Source: JBEAOO01 sp041164825 (GTDB lineage Bacteria > Pseudomonadota > Gammaproteobacteria > Burkholderiales > Burkholderiaceae_C). From it: 10,737 nucleotides of DNA. The notes beneath the pieces were generated by a model that was given only the letters and a program-made list of their open reading frames with translations, had not been told where the DNA came from and ran no database searches. The stretch covers positions 1-10,737 of the forward strand of contig JBEAOO010000187.1 in the NCBI GenBank assembly GCA_041164825.1. The letters are read 5' to 3'. Below are positions 1 through 6,381 of the stretch, piece by piece. Numbering within the stretch: position 1 is the first letter of the stretch; every line of letters begins with the position of its first letter. The translations under genes and the position numbers were made by a program.

Positions 1-1399
1 CGGCGGGCAAACCAAAGGCCGGATCGGTGGTGGGCGTGCCGATCAATTTTTGCGTGGCATGGCCCGGGTTGATGGCCAGGAACTGGCCCGGGAAGGCCTC
101 GCCCTCGCCCACCACAGCGCCACGCAGCGTGAGGCGGTAGGTGCTGGGCTTGAGCTCCAGGTTGTCGCGGATGTGCACCGGCGGCGGCAGGAAACCCACC
201 TCCTGCGCAAACTTGCGCCGCACGCCCTTGATGCGCGCCAACAGGTCGCCCTCGGCGCTCTTGTCCACCAAGGTGATCAGGCGGTAGCCCACCTCCAGGC
301 CCAGGGTGTCCACAGGCAGCAGGTCGTCCCAGCTGGCCTCGGCATTGGGGTTGGCGGCTGGGGCGGCTTCTTCGTCGCTGGGCGCGGGCTGGGCCGCGGC
401 CAGGGTCTGGCGCTTGTTCATGGTCCAGGCGGCGTAGCCCAGGCCGCTGGAGATCATCAAGAACACGATGTGCGGCATGCCCGGGATGACGCCCAGCAAG
501 CCCACCACACCGGCGGTGATGCCCAGCGAACGTGGCGAGTTGAACAGCTGCGCACTGATCTGGCTGCCCACGTCTTTGTCTTTGCCCACGCGCGAGACCA
601 CCATGGCCGCGGCCACCGAGATCAGCAAGGCCGGAATCTGCGCCACCAGCGCATCGCCAATGGCCAGCAGGATGTAGCTGTTGGCGGCTTGCGAGGCGCT
701 CAGGTCGTGCTGGGCCACGCCAATCACGAAGCCGCCGATCATGTTGATGAACAAGATCAGCAGGCCGGCCATCGCGTCGCCGCGCACGTACTTGCTGGCA
801 CCGTCCATGGAGCCAAAGAACTCGGCTTCTTCGGCCACCTCGGCGCGGCGGCGCTTGGCTTCTTTTTCGTTGATCAGGCCGGCGTTCAGGTCGGCGTCGA
901 TGGCCATTTGTTTGCCGGGCATGGCGTCCAGGGTGAAACGCGCGCCGACTTCGGCAATGCGCTCGGCACCCTTGGTGACCACCACGAAGTTGATCACCAA
1001 CAAAATCGCAAACACGATCAAACCGACCGCAAAGTTGCCGCCGATCAGGAAGTGGCCAAAGGATTCGATCACCGCGCCGGCCGCGCCCGGGCCGGTGTGG
1101 CCTTCGAGCAGCACCACGCGGGTCGAGGCCACGTTGAGCGACAAACGCAGCAGCGTGGTCAGCAGGATCACGCTCGGGAACACCGAGAAGTCCAGCGGCC
1201 GCACCATGTAGGACGCCATCACCATCACCATCAGCGCCACGGCGATGTTGAAGGTGAACAGCAGATCGAGCGCAAACGGCGGCAGCGGCAGCACCATCAT
1301 GGACAGGACCATGATGATGAACATCGGCGCCAACAAGGCCTTGATGGCCACCGCGTTGGGGCCCAGGCGACGCTGCAGTTGCTGCATCAGTGCGTTCAT
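1..1399 (-). CDS. flhA: FlhA, flagellar type III export gate protein (C-terminus cut by window edge)
   Basis: Seen: a minus-strand frame opens at ATG 1397-1399 and stays open to base 1, giving 466 residues of a family usually near 690. It begins MNALMQQLQRRLG and has several hydrophobic segments before residue ~330. The conserved cytoplasmic loop is present: RLSLNVASTRVVL (85-97), then ERIAEVGARF and LDAMPGKQMAIDADL (146-171), which keep R147, R154 and D158, the charged residues known to matter in Salmonella FlhA. GDALVAQIPALL lies at 248-259. A charged linker (~335-355) leads into the start of the cytosolic domain. Role (family knowledge): FlhA forms the nonameric export gate of the flagellar secretion apparatus, couples export to proton flow and docks chaperone-substrate complexes. 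Its ATG overlaps the flhB stop as ATGA, so the two are translationally coupled. The missing C-terminal third lies outside the window. Confidence 0.97.
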   Translation of the reverse strand, partial: MNALMQQLQRRLGPNAVAIKALLAPMFIIMVLSMMVLPLPPFALDLLFTFNIAVALMVMVMASYMVRPLDFSVFPSVILLTTLLRLSLNVASTRVVLLEGHTGPGAAGAVIESFGHFLIGGNFAVGLIVFAILLVINFVVVTKGAERIAEVGARFTLDAMPGKQMAIDADLNAGLINEKEAKRRRAEVAEEAEFFGSMDGASKYVRGDAMAGLLILFINMIGGFVIGVAQHDLSASQAANSYILLAIGDALVAQIPALLISVAAAMVVSRVGKDKDVGSQISAQLFNSPRSLGITAGVVGLLGVIPGMPHIVFLMISSGLGYAAWTMNKRQTLAAAQPAPSDEEAAPAANPNAEASWDDLLPVDTLGLEVGYRLITLVDKSAEGDLLARIKGVRRKFAQEVGFLPPPVHIRDNLELKPSTYRLTLRGAVVGEGEAFPGQFLAINPGHATQKLIGTPTTDPAFGLPA

Positions 1400-2586
1400 G
1401 GCTGCGTGGTCTCGTCGTCGTCAGAAGGGGTGGCTTGGGGCTTGCTGCTCAGTGGGTTGTGCGGGTCGAGCTCGGGCGGCACGCTCAGGTCAGGCAGGTC
1501 GCCGGGCATCGGCCCGTCGCCGCGCAGCGCGGCGCGCAGCTGATACACATAGGCCAGCACCTGGGCCACGGCGCCAAAGAGCTGCGCCGGGATCTCGCGC
1601 TCCAGCTCGGCATGCGCATACAGCGCACGCGCCAGCACCGCGGCCTGCAGCACCGGCACTTTCGATTCTTTGGCCAGGTCGCGAATCGCCATGGCCACCA
1701 GGTCGGCACCCTTGGCCACCACGCGCGGTGCGCCCATCTTCTGGTCGTCGTACTTGAGCGCGACCGCATAGTGGGTCGGGTTCATCACCACCAGGTCGGC
1801 CGTGGGCACGGCGGCCATCATGCGGCGCTGGGCCATCTCGCGCATGCGGGCGCGGATGCGGTTCTTCACCTCGGGCGAGCCTTCTTGCTCTTTGTGTTCT
1901 TGCTTGACTTCGCTCTGGCTCATCTTGAGCTGGGTGGCGTGCAGGTGGTGCTGCAGCGGCGCGTCGATGGCGGCAAACAGCGCCAGCGCCAGCAGCAACA
2001 TCATCAACCCCCCGGTGAGCGTGCTGCCCACCTGGCTGAGGCCGGCGGGCAGATCAAGACCCAGCACCATCGCAAACGATTCGATGTGCGAGCGCAGGTA
2101 CATGGCGCCAATCACGCCCAGGATCAGCGCCAGGCCGGCCGATTTGAGTGCATCAATGAACTGCTGCTTGGCAAAGATGCGCGGCAGGCCGGCAATCGGG
2201 TTGAGCTTGCCGAAGTTGGGCGCCATGGGCTTGAGCGTGAAGTTCCAGCCGCCAATGGCCAGCGTGGCGGCCACGCCCACCGCGCTCATCACCAGGCCCA
2301 CGGGCACGATCACCCACAGCAGCTTGAGCGTGAGCGTTTGCAGGCGCTCGCCCATGGCGGCGGGCTCGGCCACGTCGGCCAGCTTGAAGCTCAGGCCATC
2401 GGCCAGCAGGCGCAGCAGCCAGTCCACGCCTTGAGGCGCCATCAGCACCAGCAGAGCGCCGCCCACGGCCACGGCCGCAAAGTGCCCCAGGTCGCGTGAG
2501 CGGGGAACTTGGCCCTCTTCGCGCGCCTTCCTCAGCTTGCGCTGTGAGGCGGGGAGGTTGCGGTCTTGTGCGGAGTCGTCGGCCAT
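1396..2586 (-). CDS. flhB: FlhB, flagellar export apparatus substrate-specificity switch
   Basis: A 396-residue protein, close to the usual ~380. The N-terminus carries the export-apparatus pattern (ASQRKLRKAREEGQVPRSRDL, split here as residues 13-18 and 19-33). Four hydrophobic segments follow (about 36-60, 88-112, 145-165, 185-207), then a charged linker (EVKQEHKEQEGSPEVKNRIR, 226-245). The autocleavage motif NPTH is at 269-272, the same numbering as in enteric FlhB, inside VVMNPTHYAVAL. Known role: cleavage between Asn and Pro lets the apparatus switch from rod/hook to filament substrates. The ~45-residue acidic, proline-rich tail after residue 350 is variable in the family. The start at 2586 is chosen because the N-terminal motif begins there; the ribosome-binding site is weak. 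It is followed directly by flhA (4-nt overlap) and separated from cheZ by 180 nt containing a terminator-like hairpin. Confidence 0.97.
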   Translation of the reverse strand: MADDSAQDRNLPASQRKLRKAREEGQVPRSRDLGHFAAVAVGGALLVLMAPQGVDWLLRLLADGLSFKLADVAEPAAMGERLQTLTLKLLWVIVPVGLVMSAVGVAATLAIGGWNFTLKPMAPNFGKLNPIAGLPRIFAKQQFIDALKSAGLALILGVIGAMYLRSHIESFAMVLGLDLPAGLSQVGSTLTGGLMMLLLALALFAAIDAPLQHHLHATQLKMSQSEVKQEHKEQEGSPEVKNRIRARMREMAQRRMMAAVPTADLVVMNPTHYAVALKYDDQKMGAPRVVAKGADLVAMAIRDLAKESKVPVLQAAVLARALYAHAELEREIPAQLFGAVAQVLAYVYQLRAALRGDGPMPGDLPDLSVPPELDPHNPLSSKPQATPSDDDETTQP

Positions 2587-2618
2587 GGCTTTGCATCACC
2601 CAAAGGGTGCCAAGCCGA

Positions 2619-2645
2619 TTGTTCCGGGCCGGGCCGAAAACTTGA
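2619..2645 (-). promoter_or_regulatory. weak sigma-28-like promoter before flhB
   Basis: On the minus strand TCAAGTTT (2638-2645) matches the sigma-28 -35 consensus TAAAGTTT at 7 of 8 positions. The segment 11 nt downstream (CGGAACAA, 2619-2626) matches GCCGATAA poorly. A separate promoter for flhBA would make sense because a hairpin lies between it and cheZ. The -10 is too poor for a firm call. Confidence 0.28.
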
Positions 2646-2702
2646 GCCGGAACAACAAGGGGAACACCGGCCAGTTCTGCCTGCGTGGGAATCACCATGA
2701 CA

Positions 2703-2741
2703 AACGGCACACCGCCCGCGCGAGGCGGGGGGTGTGCCGTT
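2703..2741 (-). terminator. hairpin terminator after cheZ
   Basis: A perfect 11-bp stem (AACGGCACACC 2703-2713 with GGTGTGCCGTT 2731-2741), one G-G mismatch, a further 5-bp stem (CCCGC 2715-2719 / GCGGG 2725-2729) and a 5-nt loop. It starts 25 nt beyond the cheZ stop codon. On the minus strand the stem is followed only by a short T run (TTTGTC), so it may be a weak or partial intrinsic terminator, or an mRNA 3'-end stabiliser, between the motAB-cheYZ and flhBA transcripts. Confidence 0.65.
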
Positions 2742-2766
2742 CAGGGGATCGGGCGGGTGAAGACGC

Positions 2767-3402
2767 TCAGAAGCCCAAGCTGGCCAGCAGGTCGTCCACC
2801 TCGCCCTGGTCGGCCACCACGTCGGTGCGGCCTTCGGGGTTGACCACGGGGCCGTGCAGCACGTCGGGGTCGACATGGGGCACGTGCGCCGTGGGCGCGG
2901 CTTGCACCAGCAGCTTGACCAGGCTCTCCTCCAGGTCGATGGCCAGCTTCACCACCTTGGCCACCACCTGGCCGGTGAGGTCGTGAAAGTCCTGCGCCAT
3001 CATGATGTCGGTGAGGTGCTGGTCGATGCGCGCGGCGGCGGCCTCGATGTCGCCCACAAAGTTCATCACCGCACCCGAGGCCACGGCCTTCACCGGGTCG
3101 GCCACGATGGCCTGGCCGATGCGGCGCGTCTCGGAGGTGATGCTGGCGTGGTCGGCCTTGGCCTGGTCCACGGAGTTGAGCACCTTGTCGGCGGCCTCGC
3201 CGGTTTTGATGGCGATGTAGGACAGGCGGCTGCGCGCGTCGGGCAGGCCGTCGGCGGCAATCTGCAGCTGTGGCATCACGCCCAGCTGCTGCAGCGTGTC
3301 GTGCAACTGGCGGGTGATGGTGCCCAGTTGTTGAAACACTTCAGGCGAGGCGCCTGCGGGCACCGCAGCCGCAGCAATGGCGGCTTCTTGGGGGCTGGTC
3401 AT
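2767..3402 (-). CDS. cheZ: CheZ, CheY-P phosphatase
   Basis: A 211-residue protein, the normal CheZ length. The catalytic segment MMAQDFHDLTGQVV lies at 134-147. D141 and Q145 correspond to E. coli D143 and Q147; the glutamine is the residue inserted into the CheY active site. The C-terminus ends VDDLLASLGF, the amphipathic CheY-binding tail, joined by a flexible Pro/Val/Asp-rich linker (~168-198). Function (family knowledge): dimeric four-helix bundle that speeds dephosphorylation of CheY-P and so sets the switching rate of the flagellar motor. The ATG at 3400-3402 has an AGGAA ribosome-binding site 6 nt upstream. It follows cheY by 144 nt, within which I see no convincing promoter or terminator, so co-transcription with cheY is likely. 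Confidence 0.97.
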   Translation of the reverse strand: MTSPQEAAIAAAAVPAGASPEVFQQLGTITRQLHDTLQQLGVMPQLQIAADGLPDARSRLSYIAIKTGEAADKVLNSVDQAKADHASITSETRRIGQAIVADPVKAVASGAVMNFVGDIEAAAARIDQHLTDIMMAQDFHDLTGQVVAKVVKLAIDLEESLVKLLVQAAPTAHVPHVDPDVLHGPVVNPEGRTDVVADQGEVDDLLASLGF

Positions 3403-3546
3403 GTCGGATTCCTCGGGCTCGGTTCAGCGTGGATGAGGCTCTGCACCAGGAGGCGGGCGCAGGCGCATCGGGTCGGCAGCATGGCGGGGGCGTTGTGCTT
3501 GTGGCGAGGCCCGCACAGGGCGCGGTGTCACATCAGCCCCAGCGGC

Positions 3547-3942
3547 TCAGGCGCCGTGGACTTTCTGCAAGATCTTCATCACCTTCTCTTCCAGGGTGGC
3601 CTTGGTGAAGGGCTTGACGATGTAGCCGGCAGCGCCCTCTTGGGCGGCGCGCACGATGTCTTCCTTGCGCGCTTCGGCCGTCACCATCAGCACCGGAATG
3701 TGCTTGGTGCGCTCTTCCTTTTTGATGGCCGACAACAGCTCAAAGCCGTTCATGTTCGGCATGTTGATGTCGCTGACGACGAAGTCGTACTTCGTGCTGG
3801 CAATCAATTGCAGGGCATTGACGCCGTCTTCGGCTTCGTCGGCATTGGCGTAGCCGATCTCCTTCAACAGCCCGCGCACGATGCGGCGCATGGTGGAGAA
3901 GTCGTCAACGATGAGGAATTTCAGGTCGGTGGGGATGCTCAT
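3547..3942 (-). CDS. cheY: CheY, chemotaxis response regulator
   Basis: A single receiver domain of 131 residues. The acidic pocket is D13/D14 (LIVDDF), the phospho-acceptor is D58 (VVSDINMPNMNG), and the switch residues T88 (MVTAEA) and Y107, plus K110 (VKPF), are all in place, each one residue later than in E. coli. Known role: CheY-P binds FliM/FliN at the switch and causes clockwise rotation. The start at 3942 (MSIPTDLKFL) was chosen because the frame remains open upstream through low-complexity Pro/Arg-rich sequence that overlaps motB and is not part of the domain. The gene lies 28 nt after the motB stop and upstream of its phosphatase cheZ, so motB-cheY-cheZ looks like one operon. No DNA-binding domain is present. 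Confidence 0.97.
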   Translation of the reverse strand: MSIPTDLKFLIVDDFSTMRRIVRGLLKEIGYANADEAEDGVNALQLIASTKYDFVVSDINMPNMNGFELLSAIKKEERTKHIPVLMVTAEARKEDIVRAAQEGAAGYIVKPFTKATLEEKVMKILQKVHGA

Positions 3943-3970
3943 GGCGGTTCTCGGGTAACGGCTGAGAGGG

Positions 3971-4942
3971 TTATCGGACCGGGGCGGGCAAAGTTGAGTG
4001 CGTTGTGGCGGGAGATTCGGTGGCGGGCGGTGCGGTGGCCGGGTTGGCCTCGGCATTGGCTTCAGCGTCAGGCGCGTTGCGGAACAAGCGGTCCTCGGCA
4101 TCGCGGTTCATCACGATGATGCTGATGCGGCGGTTGCTGGGGCTGAGCGGGTCTTTGGGGTCAAACGGCGCGCTCGATGCCATGCCCTGGATGCGCAGCA
4201 CCTGGTTCTCGGGCAAGCCACCGGCAATCAGCTCGCGCCGCGAAGCATTGGCCCGGTCGGCCGAGAGTTCCCAATTGGTGTAGCCCTGCCCGCCAGCGCC
4301 AAAAGGCTGGGCGTCGGTGTGGCCTTCGAGCGTGAGCCGGTTGGGCACCTCTCGCAAGACGCTGCCTATCTCGCGCAGCAGCACGCGCATGTGGTTTTGC
4401 ACCACGGCGCTGCCACTGTCGAACATGGGCCGGCTGTTTTCATCCACGATCTGGATGCGCAGGCCATCGCGCGTCATGTCGAGCCGAATTTGTGATTTGA
4501 GCGCGGCCAGCTGCGGCGTCGATTCGAGCACCTCTTGCACCTGGGCCTTGAGGTCCTCCAGGCGCGAGGCCTCGGCGCGGCGCTGCTCGTTCTTCAGCGC
4601 CTGCAGGTTGAAGTTGCGCTGTTTGGCCTCGATCTCGCCCGACTTGATCTGCCCGGTGGTGCGCGTGAGGTCCATGCCCCCGCCCTTGACCACGCTCGAC
4701 GAATCGCCCGAGCCACTGCCGCCTTGCATGGCCAGCTTGAGCGGCGATTGGAAGAAGTCGGCGATGCCCTTTTTGTCGCCCTCGCTGGTGGAGCCGAGCA
4801 GCCACATCAACAAGAAGAACGCCATCATCGCGGTCACGAAGTCGGCGTAGGCAATCTTCCACGCCCCGCCATGCACCGCATGGCCGCCCTTCTTCACCCG
4901 TTTGATGATGATGGGCTGCAGTTTTTTGGCATCACCAGCCAT
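3971..4942 (-). CDS. motB: MotB, peptidoglycan-anchored flagellar stator subunit
   Basis: A 323-residue protein with the standard MotB layout. A short basic cytoplasmic N-terminus (KKLQPIIIKRVKKGGH) precedes one transmembrane helix (about 30-50). It holds the proton-binding aspartate D34 in AYADFVTAMMAFFLL. A plug/linker region follows, then an OmpA-like peptidoglycan-binding domain from about 155 to 280 with GHTD (207-210), SADRA (227-231) and NRRI (270-273). The last ~35 residues are a Pro/Ala/Thr-rich tail without motif. Known role: with MotA it forms the ion channel whose protonation drives rotation; D34 indicates a proton-type stator. The ATG at 4940-4942 is preferred over the in-frame TTG at 4954 because GGAG sits 6 nt upstream of the ATG, overlapping that TTG. 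Confidence 0.97.
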   Translation of the reverse strand: MAGDAKKLQPIIIKRVKKGGHAVHGGAWKIAYADFVTAMMAFFLLMWLLGSTSEGDKKGIADFFQSPLKLAMQGGSGSGDSSSVVKGGGMDLTRTTGQIKSGEIEAKQRNFNLQALKNEQRRAEASRLEDLKAQVQEVLESTPQLAALKSQIRLDMTRDGLRIQIVDENSRPMFDSGSAVVQNHMRVLLREIGSVLREVPNRLTLEGHTDAQPFGAGGQGYTNWELSADRANASRRELIAGGLPENQVLRIQGMASSAPFDPKDPLSPSNRRISIIVMNRDAEDRLFRNAPDAEANAEANPATAPPATESPATTHSTLPAPVR

Positions 4943-4997
4943 GCGCCGCTCCAATCAAAGTCAAGCGAGGGCCAACGGCCAAGCGCCCCTCAAGCGG

Positions 4998-5074
4998 CCA
5001 CCGCGGATCCGGCTCCGCCGGGCCGCTGGTGGCGCCCCCCTGGGGGGGAGCACCAAAGGGGCTTCGGGGGGGGG
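4998..5074. repeat. G+C-rich palindromic element between motA and motB
   Basis: The 132-nt motA-motB spacer contains a long imperfect palindrome. CCACCGCGG (4998-5006) pairs with CCGCTGGTGG (5023-5032, one bulged T), and inside it CCGGC (5009-5013) pairs with GCCGG (5017-5021) around a TCC loop. It is followed by alternating C and G runs up to base 5074, next to the motA stop codon. The composition and layout resemble dispersed intergenic repeats I associate with Comamonadaceae genomes (recollection, not a search). Within an operon such hairpins usually stabilise the upstream message or dampen downstream expression. Confidence 0.6.
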
Positions 5075-5935
5075 TCATTTTTTACCCTTCACATGGGCTT
5101 CCAGCTCACCGAAGGTCGGCCGGTCGCCCGAATACAGCACCTTGCGGCCAAACTCGATCGCCACCTGTGGCGCATAACCCTGCATGCTGGCCAAGAGCGT
5201 GGTCTTGATGCACTGCAATTCCTTGCCCGCGTCTTCCACTTTTTGCTCAAGCAGGCCGCCCAAGGGCTCGACAAAACCGTAGGCCAACAAAATGCCGAGG
5301 AAGGTGCCCACCAGTGCCGAGGCGATCATGCCGCCCAAGATGGCGGGCGCCTGGCCCACCGAGCCCATGGTGTTCACCACGCCCAGCACCGCGGCCACGA
5401 TGCCGAAGGCCGGCAGGCCACCGGCCAGGCGGCCAATGGCGGCCACGGCGGCGTGCTCTTCGGCGTGGTGGGTGTCGATCTCGGCGTCCATCAGCGACTC
5501 GATCTCGTGCGCGTTCAGATTGCCCGACACCATCATGCGCAGGTAGTCGGTGACGAACTCGATCACGTGGTGGTCGTTGCCCACGATCGGATACTTTTGG
5601 AAGATGGCCGAGCTGTGCGGGTCTTCGACGTCTTTTTCAATCGCCATCAGGCCCTCTTTGCGGGCCTTTTGCAGGATGTCGAACATCATCGCCAGCAGCT
5701 CCATGTAGCGGGCCTTGCTGAACTTGCTGCCCTTGAAACACTGGCCCAGGCCCTTCATCGAAGCCTTGATCACCTTCATCTGGTTGTTGGCCAGAAAGGC
5801 GCCGGCTGCCGCACCAAAGATGGTGATCATCTCGAACGGCAAGGCGTGGAGCACGACGCTGATGTTGCCGCCGTGGAAGATGTAGACGCCAAAGATACAG
5901 GCCATGGCCAGGCCCCAGCCTACGAGTACAAACAT
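5075..5935 (-). CDS. motA: MotA, flagellar stator proton-channel subunit
   Basis: A 286-residue protein, close to E. coli MotA (295), with four hydrophobic segments (about 2-20, 34-50, 172-192, 200-222). The conserved prolines are P175 (GGLPAFGIV) and P224 (FVEPLGG), matching E. coli P173 and P222. The cytoplasmic loop has R92 and E100, matching R90 and E98, which contact FliG. Known role: five MotA around two MotB make the torque unit, driven by proton flow. The start at 5935 (MFVLVGWGLAMA) matches the family N-terminus, although no good ribosome-binding site precedes it. A 446-nt gap separates it from flhC and holds two sigma-28-like promoters and a terminator. It is first in the motA-motB-cheY-cheZ group. 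Confidence 0.97.
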   Translation of the reverse strand: MFVLVGWGLAMACIFGVYIFHGGNISVVLHALPFEMITIFGAAAGAFLANNQMKVIKASMKGLGQCFKGSKFSKARYMELLAMMFDILQKARKEGLMAIEKDVEDPHSSAIFQKYPIVGNDHHVIEFVTDYLRMMVSGNLNAHEIESLMDAEIDTHHAEEHAAVAAIGRLAGGLPAFGIVAAVLGVVNTMGSVGQAPAILGGMIASALVGTFLGILLAYGFVEPLGGLLEQKVEDAGKELQCIKTTLLASMQGYAPQVAIEFGRKVLYSGDRPTFGELEAHVKGKK

Positions 5936-5995
5936 GGTCGTGTGGTCCGCGATGGTGGGCGACGCCGATGGCTGCGCCCGTTGTGGTCACCCCGT

Positions 5996-6023
5996 GTATC
6001 GACCACCCGAGGCTTGGTCTTGA
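5996..6023 (-). promoter_or_regulatory. sigma-28-like promoter proximal to motA
   Basis: On the minus strand TCAAGACC (6016-6023; 4 of 8 to TAAAGTTT) is followed after 12 nt by GTCGATAC (5996-6003; 6 of 8 to GCCGATAA). Transcription would begin near 5988 and give motA an ordinary leader of ~50 nt. The spacer is one nucleotide longer than the E. coli optimum and the match is modest. Its position downstream of the intrinsic terminator is the main argument for it. Confidence 0.42.
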
Positions 6024-6130
6024 GTCTAGGAGCGCACCTGGTGCGGCAAAGCCCACAACAAGGGCTGTGGAGCCGCCCAGTTCTGCGCCTTGCGGCTCAC
6101 CCGGGCTGCGGCGACCACGCGGCGAGCGGA

Positions 6131-6166
6131 CAAAAAAAGACGGGCCGAGTCTTGCGACAGGGCCCG
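6131..6166 (-). terminator. intrinsic terminator between flhC and motA
   Basis: On the minus strand CGGGCC (6161-6166) pairs with GGCCCG (6141-6146); after a 2x2 internal loop GTC pairs with GAC around a GCAA tetraloop, and the stem is followed by TC and seven consecutive Ts (6132-6138). This is the best-formed intrinsic terminator in the window. It would end transcripts from flhDC and from the sigma-28 promoter at 6296-6322. Confidence 0.85.
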
Positions 6167-6289
6167 CTTGGAAAGCACACGGAACGTGCGCTCAGGAGGA
6201 AACCAGAAAACAAAAACCCAAATCACTCAGGAACAGAAATTCACTTCACTCAACCTCACACACTCTCAAACACACACTCAAAGAACTTG
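6131..6289 (-). ncRNA. predicted sigma-28-dependent small RNA (MotR-like position)
   Basis: Inferred from a near-consensus sigma-28 promoter just upstream and an intrinsic terminator just downstream, giving a transcript of about 160 nt with no convincing reading frame. Visible parts in RNA order are a G/U-rich unstructured 5' region with a short tandem repeat (6257-6282), a U-rich stretch, a single-stranded UCCUCCU (6194-6200), and a 7-bp hairpin with one G-U pair, GCGCACG-UUC-CGUGUGC (6175-6191). A 9-nt linker including UUUCCAA then leads to the terminator hairpin and U tail. E. coli MotR is a known sigma-28-dependent small RNA from the same flhC-motA location. No sequence similarity to MotR is claimed. 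The alternative is an unusually long motA leader with a read-through terminator. Confidence 0.55.
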
Positions 6290-6295
6290 CCTTGT

Positions 6296-6322
6296 TTATC
6301 GGCGCGGCGCGGGCTGACTTGA
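6296..6322 (-). promoter_or_regulatory. sigma-28 (FliA) promoter
   Basis: On the minus strand the -10 element GCCGATAA (6296-6303) is an exact match to the enteric FliA consensus. The -35 element TCAAGTCA (6315-6322) matches TAAAGTTT at 5 of 8 positions. The spacer is exactly the consensus 11 nt. The predicted start is near 6289. It sits 60-85 nt past the flhC stop codon and about 360 nt before motA. Confidence 0.8.
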
Positions 6323-6381
6323 GCGCTATGTGCAGCACTACCCCCAAAAAAGTCAGCAGCCGCCCCACACCGAGGTGCCCT

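Larger units (their letters stand above)
5936..6381. other. 446-nt intergenic region flhC-motA
   Basis: No protein-coding gene is supported here. From flhC leftwards the minus strand holds a sigma-28 promoter (6296-6322), a predicted small RNA with its terminator (6131-6289), then a weaker sigma-28-like site (5996-6023) before motA. Bases about 6205-6300 are visibly less G+C-rich than the surrounding genes, as expected for regulatory DNA. I see nothing specific in 6323-6381 or 6024-6130. Confidence 0.7.

Noticed and set aside
50..1543. 497-codon plus-strand open frame across flhA
   Set aside because: Antisense to FlhA, which has exact family motifs; the product is His/Gln/Arg-rich noise.
3943..4101. 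N-terminal extension of cheY
   Set aside because: It overlaps the motB 3' end and is Pro/Arg low-complexity; the receiver domain starts at MSIPTDLKFL.
2854..4119. 421-codon plus-strand open frame across cheZ and cheY
   Set aside because: Antisense shadow of cheZ and cheY with no recognisable domain.
6194..6200. Plus-strand AGGAGG as a ribosome-binding site
   Set aside because: No start codon lies at a suitable distance downstream on the plus strand; the motif makes more sense as UCCUCCU on the minus strand.
6026..6226. 66-codon minus-strand frame from a GTG inside the predicted small RNA
   Set aside because: No ribosome-binding site, it runs through the terminator hairpin, and the composition is not protein-like.
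4535..6322. 595-codon plus-strand open frame across motB, motA and the spacer
   Set aside because: It is antisense to two unmistakable stator genes. Its product is low-complexity, rich in His, Gln, Arg and Gly, as expected for the opposite strand of G+C-rich coding DNA.
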